The translations under genes were made by a program, and so were the position numbers. The notes below the pieces were generated by a model that was not told the origin of the DNA, did no database searches, and was given only the letters and a program-made list of their open reading frames with translations. 64,000 nt of DNA from Fistulifera solaris (Eukaryota; Bacillariophyta; Bacillariophyceae; Naviculales; Stauroneidaceae): assembly GCA_030295235.1 (NCBI GenBank), contig AP026137.1:186001-250000 (forward strand), in the 5' to 3' direction. Positions 11,238 to 23,689 of this stretch are shown one piece after another. Positions within the stretch are counted from its first letter, which is position 1. Each line of letters starts with the position of its first letter.

Positions 11238-12434
11238 TTACTGAATCGAGTGGTAAATACCACCGTGTTCGTCTTCTGGGGTGTGTCCTTCTTCTTGGTT
11301 GTCGGCCGACAGGAGAGCTCGCTGTTCTTCGTTGCAGCTTCTCTGCTTCTGTGCCAAAAATTGGTTCACTAAATGCGGCTTGCGTTCATAGATGCTACGA
11401 ATATGAGGTGGCATTGAGGAAAGCCCTGGTAGTTCGCCACTAAATTCTTTGGGCGTCGGTAATCCGTTTTGTACGAGCGGTATGTCCGTGGGAAGCTTGC
11501 TACTTTGTCGGATGGAAGAAGGAGGCTTATCAGTATCAAAGACACCCTTTTGTCGAACACCAATATTCGCCAACCCTTGATGACTGGATAGCTGAGGTAA
11601 AGTGAACGTATTACCAAATCGCTCTTGAAAAATTGTTTTTACCGCGTCTGCCGAAACAGAAATTCCGTACTCATCTTTCAGCTCGTCATAAAACTGTAGA
11701 GCAATTGTTGAGTTTGTCGAATTTGAATGTTGCTGATTGAGTTGTTCGAGCCAACCCAGTGTTGTCGATGTGCCTGTCCCATGGTCTGTCGCAATGAATT
11801 TGTCTTTCGCTTGCAATTTGTCAAATTCCCGCTTTAGATGACACGCAACTCCCAATGGAAGACCGATCGACTGATAGTCGGAGACCGTTAGTAGCGGCAG
11901 GTCAAGTCCCTGAATATTGTGTTTATGGAATGCTTGAGCTATTTCTGGATCTGCAGAAATACATCTTTGTACCCATTCTTGTACTTGTCCGGCGGTCCAG
12001 TTGTACCAGGAACCCTCTGGTAATACACCCGTATTGCCACCGTGACTGCTACGTTGATGGTAATCCTGATGTACAGATGTTGATGAGATAGCTATGCGGG
12101 GCATACAAGCAGGTATAGGTAGGAACCGAAGACCAAAGCTGGTAATCAAGATGGAAGCAATCGGAATGAAATAATGCAAGGGTGCAGGCATTAGTTGCTC
12201 CCAAACTAGCGCTGTCCAGATTCCACAGGCTATGTGATGTGTGGAAACAATCGAGCATGCTTCTATATTGAAAGACGATGGAAGCAAGAGAGTAAAGAAC
12301 AGGAGATGCATCCATATCGAGTGCTGAGCCAACAACGTTGATATGAGCCACAGAAAAATAACATTGTTTGGCCCCGTTTGCCAGAGACTAGCCAGTGAAG
12401 GTAATATTACAAGTGGTTTTGTGTCATGCTGCAT
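11238..12434 (-). CDS. Membrane protein with SAM domain
   Basis: The gene is a single exon of 398 residues. Residues 1-115 contain three to four hydrophobic segments (for example FLWLISTLLA, MHLLFFTLLLPSSF, FIPIASILITSFGL). Residues about 142-206 form a SAM (sterile alpha motif) domain: WTAGQVQEWVQRC, then FHKHNIQGLDLPLLTV, DYQSIGLPLGV and HLKREFDKL, which is the standard five-helix pattern with the IGL core. The rest is polar and probably disordered. SAM domains form homo- or hetero-oligomers, so this is likely a membrane-bound scaffold. No catalytic domain is visible. The family usually carries more domains; this simple membrane-plus-SAM layout recalls STIM-like or lineage-specific proteins, without closer proof. 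Confidence 0.65.
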   Translation of the reverse strand: MQHDTKPLVILPSLASLWQTGPNNVIFLWLISTLLAQHSIWMHLLFFTLLLPSSFNIEACSIVSTHHIACGIWTALVWEQLMPAPLHYFIPIASILITSFGLRFLPIPACMPRIAISSTSVHQDYHQRSSHGGNTGVLPEGSWYNWTAGQVQEWVQRCISADPEIAQAFHKHNIQGLDLPLLTVSDYQSIGLPLGVACHLKREFDKLQAKDKFIATDHGTGTSTTLGWLEQLNQQHSNSTNSTIALQFYDELKDEYGISVSADAVKTIFQERFGNTFTLPQLSSHQGLANIGVRQKGVFDTDKPPSSIRQSSKLPTDIPLVQNGLPTPKEFSGELPGLSSMPPHIRSIYERKPHLVNQFLAQKQRSCNEEQRALLSADNQEEGHTPEDEHGGIYHSIQ

Positions 12435-12773
12435 TATTATGAATGATTATTATGCTTTGTAGAATGGCGACAATAAATAATACGGAGTGGAAGTCTCATT
12501 TTTATCTCATCGTTCTTCGACGATCGAATGCACAGCAGCCAATGCCAAATATGTACTATCTCGTCATAAGTAGTGATGCTTTGTCTCAGTGGTTTTTTCG
12601 GACGAATGGATGCGAGATGGAGCTGCAGGTTTTGCAGTTTGAATAAGTTATTCATTCAAATCAAGTCATCCGGTCTCTAACCTTTTTATTATGTTATATG
12701 TTTCGCTGCTAGCAAGCGATTTGTTATGCAACTACTGCAGACTGCTGATTATGTTTAGCGGTTGTTGGGATAA
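12435..12773. other. Intergenic
   Basis: This lies between the start of the SAM-domain gene and the 3' end of family member A. Overlapping short frames on both strands look accidental. It must hold the SAM-gene promoter and the terminator of member A. Confidence 0.45.
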
Positions 12774-13925
12774 TCAAAGGATGATGCCTGCACCGATGAC
12801 CCCAACACCTCCGATGACGATCGACAACACTTCCAGTTTGAAACTGCTGCTGCCGCTTCCGTCGTCTGCCATCAACGAGGCCTTCACAGAGAAATCGGCT
12901 TTCTCCGTCAATTTTTCGTACTCTCCGTTTTCAAGACGACGACGTCCTGTGTAGGTGACGATGGCTTTTCCAGACATCTCAAGCTGCTGTGGGTCGCCGG
13001 TGTACACTGATCGAGGAAGAATGTGGTAAAACTGCAATTCCGTACCCGCGTTGTATAGATCACTGCCGGTCATTGCCGTGTCTTGTACCTCGCTGTCGAC
13101 TACAAGGTTTTCAACGGGTTGAACTCCAACAGCCATGCTTACTTGTTCAAAACCAACGAAAGAGTACGTCGGCGAGACAATGTCGAGAATGAACCAAATA
13201 GGGTCACCGGGGGCGAGGGGGTCGTTGCCTGCCCATGTACCCGTTACAGTTGTACCGGATTTCTCACCATCTGAGCCGCCGACGCTGACAGTGCTGTCTG
13301 TCATGCCTGCATTAATGGTAAACGTGGATAGGATGGGGGTCACGCGGAAATCGAAGTTCTTGCGTTCAATTACGACTGCTTGTAGTGCCTCAGTAATCAT
13401 CATAATATCGGCTTGAATGCACACACCGAACTTGCCGTCAACGGCATGGTTCGAGGCGCCCCACGCCGACACTGCAAGTTCCAAGTCGACGGTATTGAGA
13501 GCAGTCAAATGGCCATCCGTATCGTAGGAAGTTTTGACAGTCACTGCTCCGTCTCCCGGAGTAAGGCAGCCGGGAGCGAGGATGGTGAACTCGTAGTATT
13601 TGGTTTCTGCAGCGGGGTTGGGTCCTGGGTTGTTCGAAATGTCAACATTGGTACCGGCAGTGCCTGCGATTTGGATATGGTTCAAACTCCCGGTTTCATC
13701 AGTGCTGCCTTCACCGACGTTGAACTCAGTGAGTACATCGTTGACATCTCCAATCTACAGAGAAAGTTTTTAGTAGAATGCACAAACTAGCAGCTCGAGC
13801 AATCAAAGCAAATCTCATGTTTGAGGAACGAATGCACAACTTACACTTAAGGTCGGAGGTGCGGCTGCATTGCCGATGTGTATGTGTATGATCAATATGA
13901 ACAAACACGGTAAAAATTGCATCAT
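12774..13925 (-). CDS. Secreted, probably GPI-anchored family protein, member A
   Basis: Exon 1 is 13925-13845 (signal peptide, start at the double ATG), the intron 13844-13755 (GTAAGT to CTGTAG), exon 2 13754-12774, giving 353 residues. The family shows a leader ending in PPTL(S/T), directly followed by the intron, then IGDVND, FNVGEG, NHIQI, YYEFTILAPGC, TSYDTDGHLTA, KFGVCIQADI, DFRVTPIL, SGTTVTG.W, FYHILPRS and a conserved tail FKLEVLSIVIGGVGVIG that runs into the stop codon. The two conserved cysteines (APGC and GVCIQ) may form a disulfide. The short hydrophobic tail without cytosolic residues, preceded by a Ser/Gly cluster, is typical of a GPI-attachment signal. Members B, C, D and E lie further along the window. 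Function unknown; I do not recognise the fold. Confidence 0.8.
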
Positions 13926-14655
13926 AATAGACGAGCTGCGTTGTAAGAATGTGAACGAAGAGCGAAGGAAAAAATTTCCAGGCAGAGGGAAATGCTCACA
14001 ATTTTCTCCTCCCCCAGTAACTCCGCGCCTTCGCGTTGTTTCTGTTCTCTCGTAAAAAAAACAAAAATGGCTTTTCGCTCTGTGCCTTTCAACTGTACTC
14101 GGCCCGTATAGTCGTTCATTTGATGTAGCGCAAACAGTACACAGGGGAGGTCACTGGTCGCTGACAGAAATTTACAGTATAAGTTAATGTAGGACAGAAG
14201 ACCGGAGGAAAATCTAAGGTTACAACAGCTCTTTCGTCGGTTCGTAACTTGCACCTCCTTATCCCCACGACGGAAGACAACTAAGACTACCTGGAGCTAA
14301 GAGCTAAAAAGTTGTTGGTTCAAATTTGGTGTTTAAACACCAATAATTCCTGCTCTGAGCTCTGTGGGTCTGTCAGCTTTCATTTGAACGCAACGCACAC
14401 TAGTTTAACATTTCCGCAACGCATTACAGTAAGAAGTATGTCGTGGTTTGTGATGATGCGTCTTACACCTGTTTTGTGCTGTTGTCATGTTTCAAGGACG
14501 CCACGATTGTTAACATCGGTCCCATATTCTTCACGAGGCAGTCAACGCATGGTCGCATTGGCCCAGTGTTGCTTATTCTCTTTGCACAGTAAACCAATCA
14601 CGATGCATGGTGCGCCTTTAATTTCAAAGAGGCATGTACGCAAACCGCATCCACG
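13926..14655. other. Intergenic between family member A and PHYLLO
   Basis: This stretch holds the upstream region of member A and the 3' flank of PHYLLO. A perfect 18-bp palindrome lies at 14326-14343. No gene is seen; open frames on both strands lack family features. Confidence 0.45.
14326..14343. promoter_or_regulatory. Perfect 18-bp palindrome
   Basis: TTGGTGTTTAAACACCAA is its own reverse complement. It lies about 400 bp upstream of the start of family member A and 300 bp beyond the PHYLLO stop. Such a symmetric site could bind a dimeric regulator, but this is inference from symmetry alone. Confidence 0.3.
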
Positions 14656-17600
14656 TCATTCAAAGCTTTTCTCCATATTCAAAGTGGCTTCAATGGCGGT
14701 CGCTTTACCCTCTACGGCATTGAAAAGAGCATCACCAAGTTCCAAATCACCTCTTTCTAATGCCAAGTCAGCCTTTACCACGTCTCGAAACATTTCTAAT
14801 GACCACTGAACAAGTTTATCACGAAGATAATCTTCCAAGAAAATCCAAGCACCGTGAAACAAAGGCTTGAGAAGTGCTGGCGGAACCAGGATAATACGGA
14901 CTTGCATCTTGCAGCTGGTCGTAGAATCCGGAACAAATTCAACGTTTCCGCGATTCCGTAGCCCGTCGACAGACTCCCATTGAATACCTAGGTAAGGAAC
15001 GCGCCGTACCTCAGATTTTGCCCGCCATGATAAGGAAACTCCTCTCACGTTCATTCGCCATTCAGACATTTCACCCTGATATTCTACGCTTGTAATCCAA
15101 GGGCTCCACCTGGGCTGTTGTGGCAAATCAGTAAATCGAGCATGGGCAGTTTCCGCGCTGAATGGTAGGTGCAACGAAGCGACGATGCTGATTTCTTCGT
15201 TACGATTAGAAGAGATACCAGCTCGATAGTTATCTTCTTCTTTGTGCTCTTGTTGTAGCTGCAGGGATGAATCACAGAAATCTGGTAGCACCGTCCGCAC
15301 TTCGTCTAAATTCAAACCAAAGAGAGCACGCCCTAAGGATTGGATATTCAAAAATCCGTTCGCATTGACATAAGAGGCAAAGGGAGGGGAAAGTAAATCA
15401 GCTGACAAGATGGAGTAGGTGCTCAACCCGTGAGCCAAAGTTGGTGTATTATTGGGAAGTGCATCTATTTCTCCTGCCAAGAAAGCTGCGTGTGCCAATC
15501 CAAGCCCAGATTCCATGCAAGACGAAATGACGACGGGGATCTGCAATTCTTCTCGTGCTAAAGTTGCGATTCTGGTCGTTAGCGCAAAGCCTAAAACCGC
15601 CGGCTTGAGTACGAAGCAGGCGCAACCGCGTCTTGACCTCCCTTCAGTAAAAATTGTACGTAATTTCTCACGTATCTCCTGCCAATCTCTGCGATGGACC
15701 TGGACGAGATCCCCAATACTTTCATCCAAAGCATATGGAATAGAAGTTTGCAAATAAAATCGTTCCAAAGCTTCTATCTGTTGTTCCAAAGACCAAGTCG
15801 CGTCGTTTACTTTTCGCAGGGGCTCTTCAATGTACTCCAGCCGATCCCTTGCTTGCAATTCCCAGCCTTCTATAGCAGCAGCGAATTCAAGAGCTCCCTC
15901 TTCATCCCAAGCGCGATTTGCGTCGGCTCGTATTTTCCCAAGTGTAGAACGAAAACCTTGATGAATTGCTGCTTGGTCTTGCTCTAGGCTATCATGACCG
16001 ACTTTGATTTTGAGTGATGGCCATTTCTGCGTCTGAGGACTCAATGAACTTCTAGTTTGTAAACCGTTTAACGGTAATAGTCCTTTGCTCGACGGTAGTA
16101 TTCCATTGGCATGCCAAAGCAACGAGCGCAAGGCCATTTCCAAGCCACAGCGTACACTTATGTGCCAGGACACATCAAGATATTGTTCCCAAGTGTCGAG
16201 AAGAGCGTCAATGTCTTCCATGAGTGAAACAGAGGGTACATTTAATCTAAACCACTCTTGCAAGGTTTGAATTTGAACTTGAGCTTCCTCCAAAGATTCA
16301 GCGTGAACTCCTTTTAACGGGCTCACTTCTCCTAAGCCCACGTAATTGAATACACGCAGCTCTATTATCATGCCTGTTCGATTTTGCGTCGTAGAAGTCG
16401 CTGTAGCTGATGCGCCCCATCCAAGTCCCTGATTTCGATCGTTGAGCAACGGAATTGAGAAAATTTGATAATCTAAAGAGTCCACAATCAAATGTCCCTC
16501 ATGTTGACGAGCCGTAGGGATAGGTAGTTTCTTTGATCGCTCAGTGTCAGAGGAAGTAGTCGTGATGTTCACGTCTAATGGATCCGGTGTAATTGCGTCA
16601 GGTTTTTCAACCGAGATGGTCGCGCTGTTTTGAATGGCATCACGATTCAATGTACCATTGCACGAGAGAAACTCCGCCAGATGAAGGGCGACTGTCGTCG
16701 GTGCTTCCCAAAGCAATGCGTGTCCGCTTTCGGGGATAAGTGTCGCATTAGATTGCAGCGCATACTTAGAGTCCAGCTCACCAATTAGCAAGCAGTGTCG
16801 TCGGTCAAAATAACATTCGTCGCATCGGTGATTTTCTAAACGTCCAGGTGATGCTTCAGACAAAACTTGCGCTATTGAAGCCCCTGCACGTTGCAGTATC
16901 TCCGTCCGTCTTTCCAGTATCGCACGGTAGGTATCGGGTCTTCGTTCTTTCATATTGCCCCATATGGGAGCGCTGTACCAAGATTCCAAGAACTCTCCCC
17001 ACAATGTCGCCGGGTTTGTAGCCACCAGTTGCTGGTGAAAGATTCTTTGTAATTGCTGACTGAGTTTGTCGTCTCTGTGTGCCCGACCGGTATCGGCCGA
17101 AACAGGTTCAAGATTGCTACTTATTGTCGTAACTTGCGGAATCGAGTAAAGTCGTGATAATTCCAACCCGATTCGGCCTCCCAACGAATAGCCTGCCACG
17201 GCATGTATGTCCTTTAGCTGGTAGTCTTGTGCTAAGCAATCACCAATCCATTCTGCCATAGCGGAGACTGAGTAATTGAGACCGCTTGTGGTGGAATCAA
17301 TAGATTCAATTGAGGGTTCAACCTGAGAATGCCCTGGCAAATCAATCGAAACTATATTCCAGTTGTCTCCGATGTGCACCATTAACTTTTCAACGACATC
17401 GTCCCAATCTTCCTTGCAACCCATCCACCCATGCAGCAATAAAAGCGTTCTGTTGGCTTTGTTGGAAGTATATTGCTTTAGTGGCAGTATCCTTGGCCGA
17501 GTAGTGTAATCCATCCAAGAGTGTTCATTAACATGACTTTGAATTTTCCTCGTCAAATCACGGTGCAGTTGAACATTTTCGTCCCGCGATATTACCACAG

Positions 17601-20600
17601 CTTCTACCAACGTATTCACGTTCTGCTGCTCCCATTGATTCAACAAAGCCTCATACGATGCTACTTTCTTGTATTGTACGCCCAAACCCCGAGCTGTGGC
17701 TTCCCAATCGACATGCTGTGTAGGCGTACTAAAAAATTCTTCAAACGACACATCATGTTGTGCAACCGGTAGGAAAGAAAAAATCGCCCCGCCATTGTTG
17801 TTAACGATCAATGTGGAAAGTTTAGGAGCACTCGCAAACGCGAAAGAATTCGAATCATGCAATGCACTGACATCACCAATAATTAGTTGAGTCGGTTCAT
17901 CAGCGTTCAAGGCAAAACCTTGCGCGGTGGCGATAATACCGTCGATACCACTGACGCCACGGTTGGAGCCCGTGACAGTCATAGGAACTGATGCGATGAT
18001 TTCGCCGTAAGGATACAAAAACGACTCTGCGTCTCGTATTGGCATACTATTTGACAAGAACAAAGCTTGTTGAGGACTCTGCTGTGCTAAAGCAAGTATA
18101 ATTTGCGGCTCCGTCAATCGATCGGGCGATTGTTGCAACAAAAATTCCTTCATCACTGGCGCAAGTGTCCGGCTCCATGGAACTAATGGCGTTAATGCAC
18201 TGCTAATGCTTCCCTTAGGTAGTTCGGAAGTGCGACCAACAAGCGTCTCCAGAAAGAAGGCCAAATTTGGAGTGGAAATGCTATGCGTAACAGAATATTC
18301 CGGATCCACCCGCCGCCGGGGATTCGTTTGCAAAAGCACATGCTGTGCAGTTTCTTTCAAATACGAGGTAACGGTAGTGGAGAGTAAAGGAGCGCCAACT
18401 TGTAAGATGAAATCTGGCTGTAGGGCGTCGCGAACATTTGGGCACGCTAACAGATGTTCGGCAAACCACACGACAGCATGACTGGTGAATCTTAACGATG
18501 AGGAGGTAGCCACGATTGGGAATCCTATGGTTTGGGCTAATTGATCCAGGAGCGGATATACTTCGTCTTGTTGCGACGGTGGTATTTGTCCGACGACCAA
18601 TAAACCTCGACGTGAATTTTGTAGCCACTGAACCAAGTCTGCAGCAGCAACGTCGTTGTTTTGTGCGCGAGATGAGTGGCGCTGTATCAAGGGCTGTCCG
18701 GATCCACTCCACCGTGCAAATGCGGGTCCTTGCGTGAATCGTGTGGCATTGTATCTTTCTACGGCATCTCCGTCACCACCACGTACTGGACCACCTTCAG
18801 GAGCAAGGTTCTCTCTGAATTGAACATTGATATGCACGGGCTGCTGCTGTTCGAGTGCCATGTAATGAGCGTAATTGGCATCACTGAGCGCTGCGACAAC
18901 ATTCACTTCATCAGATGGTGGCAAGACATCCCTAAACCATGCGACTTTGTCCCCAAATAACTTTACTTGATCCATGGCCTGATTAGCTGCAATGTCGCGG
19001 TGTTCATAAGGACGATCGGCGGTGAGCACAATCATAGGAGAATCATCTTGATGAGCTTCCAGGACAGCGGGCAAAGATTGGCCACGGCAGTTCCACTGCT
19101 CGTCACAACCACTGCTGGTCGCCCACTGGCCTTGCCGTAACCAACTGCTCGGAACGCCGCAGCTCGTTCATCGTGACAACTAATAACTTTGAGAAAGGGA
19201 TGTTGACGTCGTGCCCATGCCCAAGCAACTGCCAACGGTGTCGATCGTGATCCAGGGCATATGAAGACCATATCAACACCACATCGTACGAACTCCTCGA
19301 CGACTGCTGTCGCCCACGCTGTATTGATATTGGGACAGGATTGCAAAGACAAGGGCGACGAGAACCAGCTTGCAACAACCTGGAACTTGGCAACGGTTTC
19401 GGCAAACTCTTCTCGTAGCGTACTGTTCAGGACCAACCCACTCCCAGCAGTTAGCAAGAGTTCTTGCTTTGGTCGCAGCACAGCGCTCCGGATACCTACT
19501 AGCAATTGACACTCTGTAGGAGATATATAACCAATCGGACCAGCATAATAATCCCGCGAGAAAGGTTCGACGCGTCGAATATAGTCACGGGCCATGTTCA
19601 AAGGAAGTCCACATACAGCAGGTGTCGGATGCAACTGTTCCAAGAGATTTCGAATCAATGTTGATGTGTTGTTCCACACCGGCGCTTGGTATGTACGGCA
19701 TATGTGTTGAAGATGCCTTGTTCGTCGAACAAAGGTTTGACTGGTAACAAATGGTCCAATCGATGGCTGTTGCCTGGAAAGAACTTCTTCGATGTACCGT
19801 GCGGTGCACGCATTCTCGTCCAAGTCTTTAGGACTATTCACCAACTCTTGCAGCAAATCAGCGTCTTCTTGCGGATGCGAGCCGCGGGGTCGAGTTCCAG
19901 CTAGGGCTTCTGTTGTAACGGTACAATTGTGTATGCGAAAAAGCTGTTCCGGAGTACACCCCACAAAGCACGAAGAGGATCTCGTCGATGTGATGATCGT
20001 ATTGTCGTCCTTTTTGTCCCACAGAGCCATAGCAAATAAGTTTCCTGTTCCGCTTTCTTGTTTCCAGCGGTGCAGCAAATCCACAACATGGAACGGATGT
20101 TTGAATTGTAGCAGCTGTTGTCGTGCCAGTACAACCTTTTGCAGATCGGAGTATTCTCCATTTTGATTTTCTTGCTGCATGAGTGCAATGGCTTCTTCCA
20201 CACCTTGCTCATACGCATCAATCGCCAAATCTGTTTTCGATACCACGGGTGGCAGTGGTGTTGAAATGCTTCCCACATCGTCCAAGTAACGTGTCTTGAT
20301 GCTTTGTGCGATGCGAGCCGCCTCTTCACGAGTTCCAGTTGTATGCAAAGCCAAAACTGTATGCGTTGCATTCTGTCTCCATTCCAACATGGGTAGAACC
20401 CATTGTGCCATGTCTCCATCAAACGTTTGTGCTCCGTACCATCTTGCGTGCGGAGGCAATTGCCGATGGTCGTCCCACAAAGCTGATGTGTGATCGACAG
20501 CCTGTTGAATGCCCCAAGCGACGATTTCTTCGGCATCTTCGGTAGCAGTTTGTAAATAGAAAAAATGTTGTTCTGGATCAAACTGTAATTGAGACTTTAA

Positions 20601-20999
20601 CCAAGGCAGCAGTTGTAGCCGCCTCGAGAAAGTTACTTCGAGACGATAAAGAGTATCGTTCTCGGATGATGAGGACAGTACATTCAAGGCGCGCTGCATC
20701 CATTGCCATGCCTCAAACCACGATGCAACAGTCATCGTAGTTGTTGTGTGAGAAGGAAACACATATGGATACACAATGTGAAATGGTGTAGTCGTTTGTG
20801 TTTTTTGTCGTCTTGTCGTTGACGAAGAGGCTTTCGAGAGTGTCGTTTGCGAGTCGTCGTTTGTTGTTATTGTGTTTCCGACCGCTTGTCTTGTTCGTGG
20901 AGGATAAGGACGATTGATAACAAAAGCTGTTACGTGATTTGTTGTTGTGGTCGTTATTGTGTGCCACACAAGAACGCAAACGAGTTGCCAGACCCACAT
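14656..20999 (-). CDS. PHYLLO: PHYLLO: fused MenF-MenD-MenH-MenC with extra SRPBCC domain
   Basis: This multifunctional enzyme takes chorismate to o-succinylbenzoate for phylloquinone (vitamin K1), the photosystem I quinone. The chosen start at 20999 gives a leader ending VTAFVINRP, a diatom plastid presequence with F at the cut site. Domains in order: MenF isochorismate synthase (about 20.9-19.35 kb; ALAGTRPRG, GSGLVLNST); MenD (19.35-17.5 kb; CPGSRSTPLA, SSGTAVANL, LTADRP, ThDP site GDVSALHDSN with NNNGGAIFSFLP); MenH alpha/beta hydrolase (17.5-16.65 kb; LLHGWMGCKEDW, GYSLGG); MenC enolase-type (16.5-15.3 kb; KIKVG, RADANRAW, EEPL, ALDES, VLKPA); and an SRPBCC/cyclase-like domain (15.2-14.7 kb; FTDLPQQPRWSPWI). 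Near 19076 the frame breaks inside a conserved MenD motif; one more T in the T-run would read through (NLLPAVLEA), so a sequence error is likely. The corrected length would be about 2,114 residues. Confidence 0.92.
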
Positions 21000-21648
21000 C
21001 CTTGCAAAATTGTGCTTTGTTGAAAAAAGCGACAGGATGTAGAGTACTCCGGAGTAGGAAAAGGAGCGAAACAACCGACGAAGCAAGAAAGGGTGCAATA
21101 AAAGTTCTTCAATGGTTAATTACCCAATAGCATTGTAGAGGAAGTCATTACGGAGTAATGAAGATGTATTATTGCGATGGAATAGAAAAGGAATGATGTT
21201 TGAGTTTTTTGTTTTGCGTTGGCTCGTTCGTTTCGTCGGCGTCGCAAGTTGAAGTCCGATGCGACAGTGGTTCATGACTTCTCTTGAATCAAGATAGCTC
21301 CCGAGTAGATCGTCATCAAAGACAGGTTGTTCCGTCGCCCGTCGACCGTCGACCAAAACCCGAAGCGCGAAGCTAAATTCGAACAATGACTGCGATGACT
21401 TAACGACTATAAAGTCAAAGAGAAGGGACATGTTCTGTGACAAGTGACACTTATAAAATACTTATGACCATTTCGTTCTCTCCTACGTAGTACGTATAGT
21501 ATTTGTACGAGGAAAGAATTCCTTTTTCCTTTCGTCGCAACAAAACGAAAAGCTGCAAGCAAGAAGCAAGGCTCGATCGTCGCCTCGCCGCCTCGTCGCT
21601 CGTCGTGAACAAACACTTTAACAAGATCACTTCAGGAAAACCAATACC
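21000..21648. other. Intergenic, divergent promoter region
   Basis: Between the PHYLLO start and family member B. The PHYLLO frame stays open upstream to 21098, but the leader makes sense only from 20999. No other gene is seen. Confidence 0.5.
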
Positions 21649-22850
21649 ATGAAGCCGTCGCCTCTCTTTCTCATTTCATTCTTTTGTTTTCAAGAAAGTA
21701 GATACAATACATGTCATGCTGTATGGATGGATCCTTCCTTGCCGGAGCTCCCTCTCGATCAGTTCATGGACAAGACCAACACAATAAACACTAATCAACA
21801 CAATCCATTTGTTCTCCTGGCACCACGAGTGGGCCCGCCACCGCGTTATCAGGTGCGCTCATTATGAGATAAAAGCTTCAAGCTGTGCTGTTCGCCTAAC
21901 CTGTTTCTTTACTCGCAGATTGGGTCGATCGATAACGACAACACAGAATTCAATGTTGGAAATGGCTACACGGATGAATCACAAAGTCGCAACATTATTT
22001 CTATTCACGAAACATCGGGTACCAACCATGGGCTTACCAATGCGAATACAAGAGAGTCTCGTCGTGTTCCTGGAACACTGTATTATGACTTTATTGTTTT
22101 AGCACCGGGTTGTGAAAAGACCTGGCGAGGCGAGTGCGATTCAAATCAAAGGCCAATTTACAAGCTACGATTCCGTCAATGTTTCTCTGGAAATTTATCC
22201 ATGGCACGGGTCGATGCATGATAGCAATGGTAATCAAAGTGAATTTGGAATATGCCTGCAAGCCGATATTTACATTGTCGATGGTACCGGGACCCCGCAA
22301 CTCATTGAAAGCAAACATTTCGATTTCGATGTCACAGTGCTAGCTGCTTCATTTGCTTTTGAAAAGAATGATGATATCACTCTATCATCCGTCGCACAAT
22401 GGCCGCGGCTATGTGTATAAAAATGCATCGGATATCGGTCTTACCTGATAAAGATGGAAGAAATACAATAATTTGACGTGTTCGTATGCATCTTTTATAT
22501 TTTTTCAACATTCATCTTAACACTCATAGTTTACATAATCGTTTTGACATAGTCATGGCCTATGACCATCTGCATCGTTACGCATGGACCTTCAATTCTC
22601 AATTGCTACAGCGTAACGACCTGACGCTATGCCGGTGTTATCAGAAATTCAACTAAACCCATCAACAGAGATCACCATTCGAAACGAGAAGGCCGGGCAG
22701 TCTTGGTGGTGACCGATTTCGAAGGAAAATTGTCGACTCATGCCGGGAGTGAAGTCACCGAAACGGTAGAGATGGTCTTTTCGTACCCTGACGATCACTT
22801 TAGGGAAAGCTTCTTAAATGTTCGGCCAGATCACAAACCATTTGCCCCAT
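21649..22850 (+). pseudogene. Decayed member B of the secreted GPI-type family
   Basis: Exon 1 is 21649-21852 and exon 2 starts at 21919 after a GTGCGC...CTCGCAG intron, the same intron position as in members A, C, D and E. Exon 2 begins IGSIDNDNTEFNVG and shows the family motifs YYDFIVLAPGC, FGICLQADIYIVDG and SKHFDFDV. The frame shifts near 22118, next to an A-run (AAAA to AAA would keep it open), and stops at 22420. The middle of the family domain is missing; a remnant of the C-terminal part (GRAVLVVTDFEGKLSTHAG, compare the GKALVDYV region of member D) is readable around 22690-22850, but without the hydrophobic tail. The leader region is longer than in the other members. Even if the A-run is a sequencing slip, the missing middle and tail make this a dying copy. 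Confidence 0.6.
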
Positions 22851-23689
22851 AGCTGAGTTACACCGGCTAGCGGTGATTCAAATGACGCGCCTCATCCTTT
22901 CAATCCGTTGACGTGAGTTTTGTTGACTACGAAGATTGATGAGTGAGGCCACATTTCGACAAACAATGTGCCACGATGGGAGTACAAAAGGCATGGCGAT
23001 GGCATGGACAAATGGCCGTTCGAGCTAAGCGAATAAAGGTACTGACCGTGTTCTTTCATGATGTTAATGGTTAATGAAGGATTTCCTATCCCTATGTACA
23101 ACAATTCGCTGACTGCGACGTGCCGACCATAATGCCGACTTTCGTGTTCCTTCTCCTTCACATTAGCACAAACCGAGTCATCGAAAACAAATTGTTCATT
23201 GTTCACATCCCATACACATTAACATGAACTTGAATGGAACAAGCAAGGAACAACGAACATACATCAAACGCGACCTCGAAACGCGGATGTATAAACGAGA
23301 ACGAAGGAAGAAGGAAAGAAGGGCGAAGCTATTTTAGTGTTGTGGCTGAAGATACAGGTTAACGCTATACATGAAAACGAAAAGTCTGCATCGAATGTTA
23401 CTATATTCTTTTGTGTAGCACCGTTTGGTCGGATTCTCTAGCTTCTCTTTGTCGTCGATTCCCTCGCTGCTTTATGTCATTCTTTCGCGAACTCTGGTCA
23501 CAAAAAGTGAGCAAAGGCAATCGAATGAATAAAGGCCCATTGTGGATGGTTATTCATTCAAAAAGACCGCATTCGGATTGGGGAAATGCTTTTATTGTTG
23601 GTCGATCATCATATTCTTTGTCTCACAAAATCCAAACTCGATCAAACGAAACGCAGTTTACAACAGACTAGCATAAACAAACACCGAAG
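22851..23689. other. Intergenic
   Basis: Upstream region of member C. The last 100 bases resemble the corresponding upstream region of member D (36.83-36.93 kb; for example CGCAGTTTACAACAG against AGCAGTTTAACAGCAG), so the duplication that made C and D included the promoter. No gene is seen in the rest. Confidence 0.5.

Noticed and set aside
15452-18960. Several plus-strand frames of 60-100 codons inside PHYLLO
   Set aside because: All lie opposite conserved enzyme domains and have the biased composition of antisense frames.
19032-19080. Programmed frameshift or split gene between MenF/MenD N-part and the rest of PHYLLO
   Set aside because: The break lies inside a conserved MenD motif at a T-run, and similar breaks occur in other conserved genes here; sequence error is simpler.
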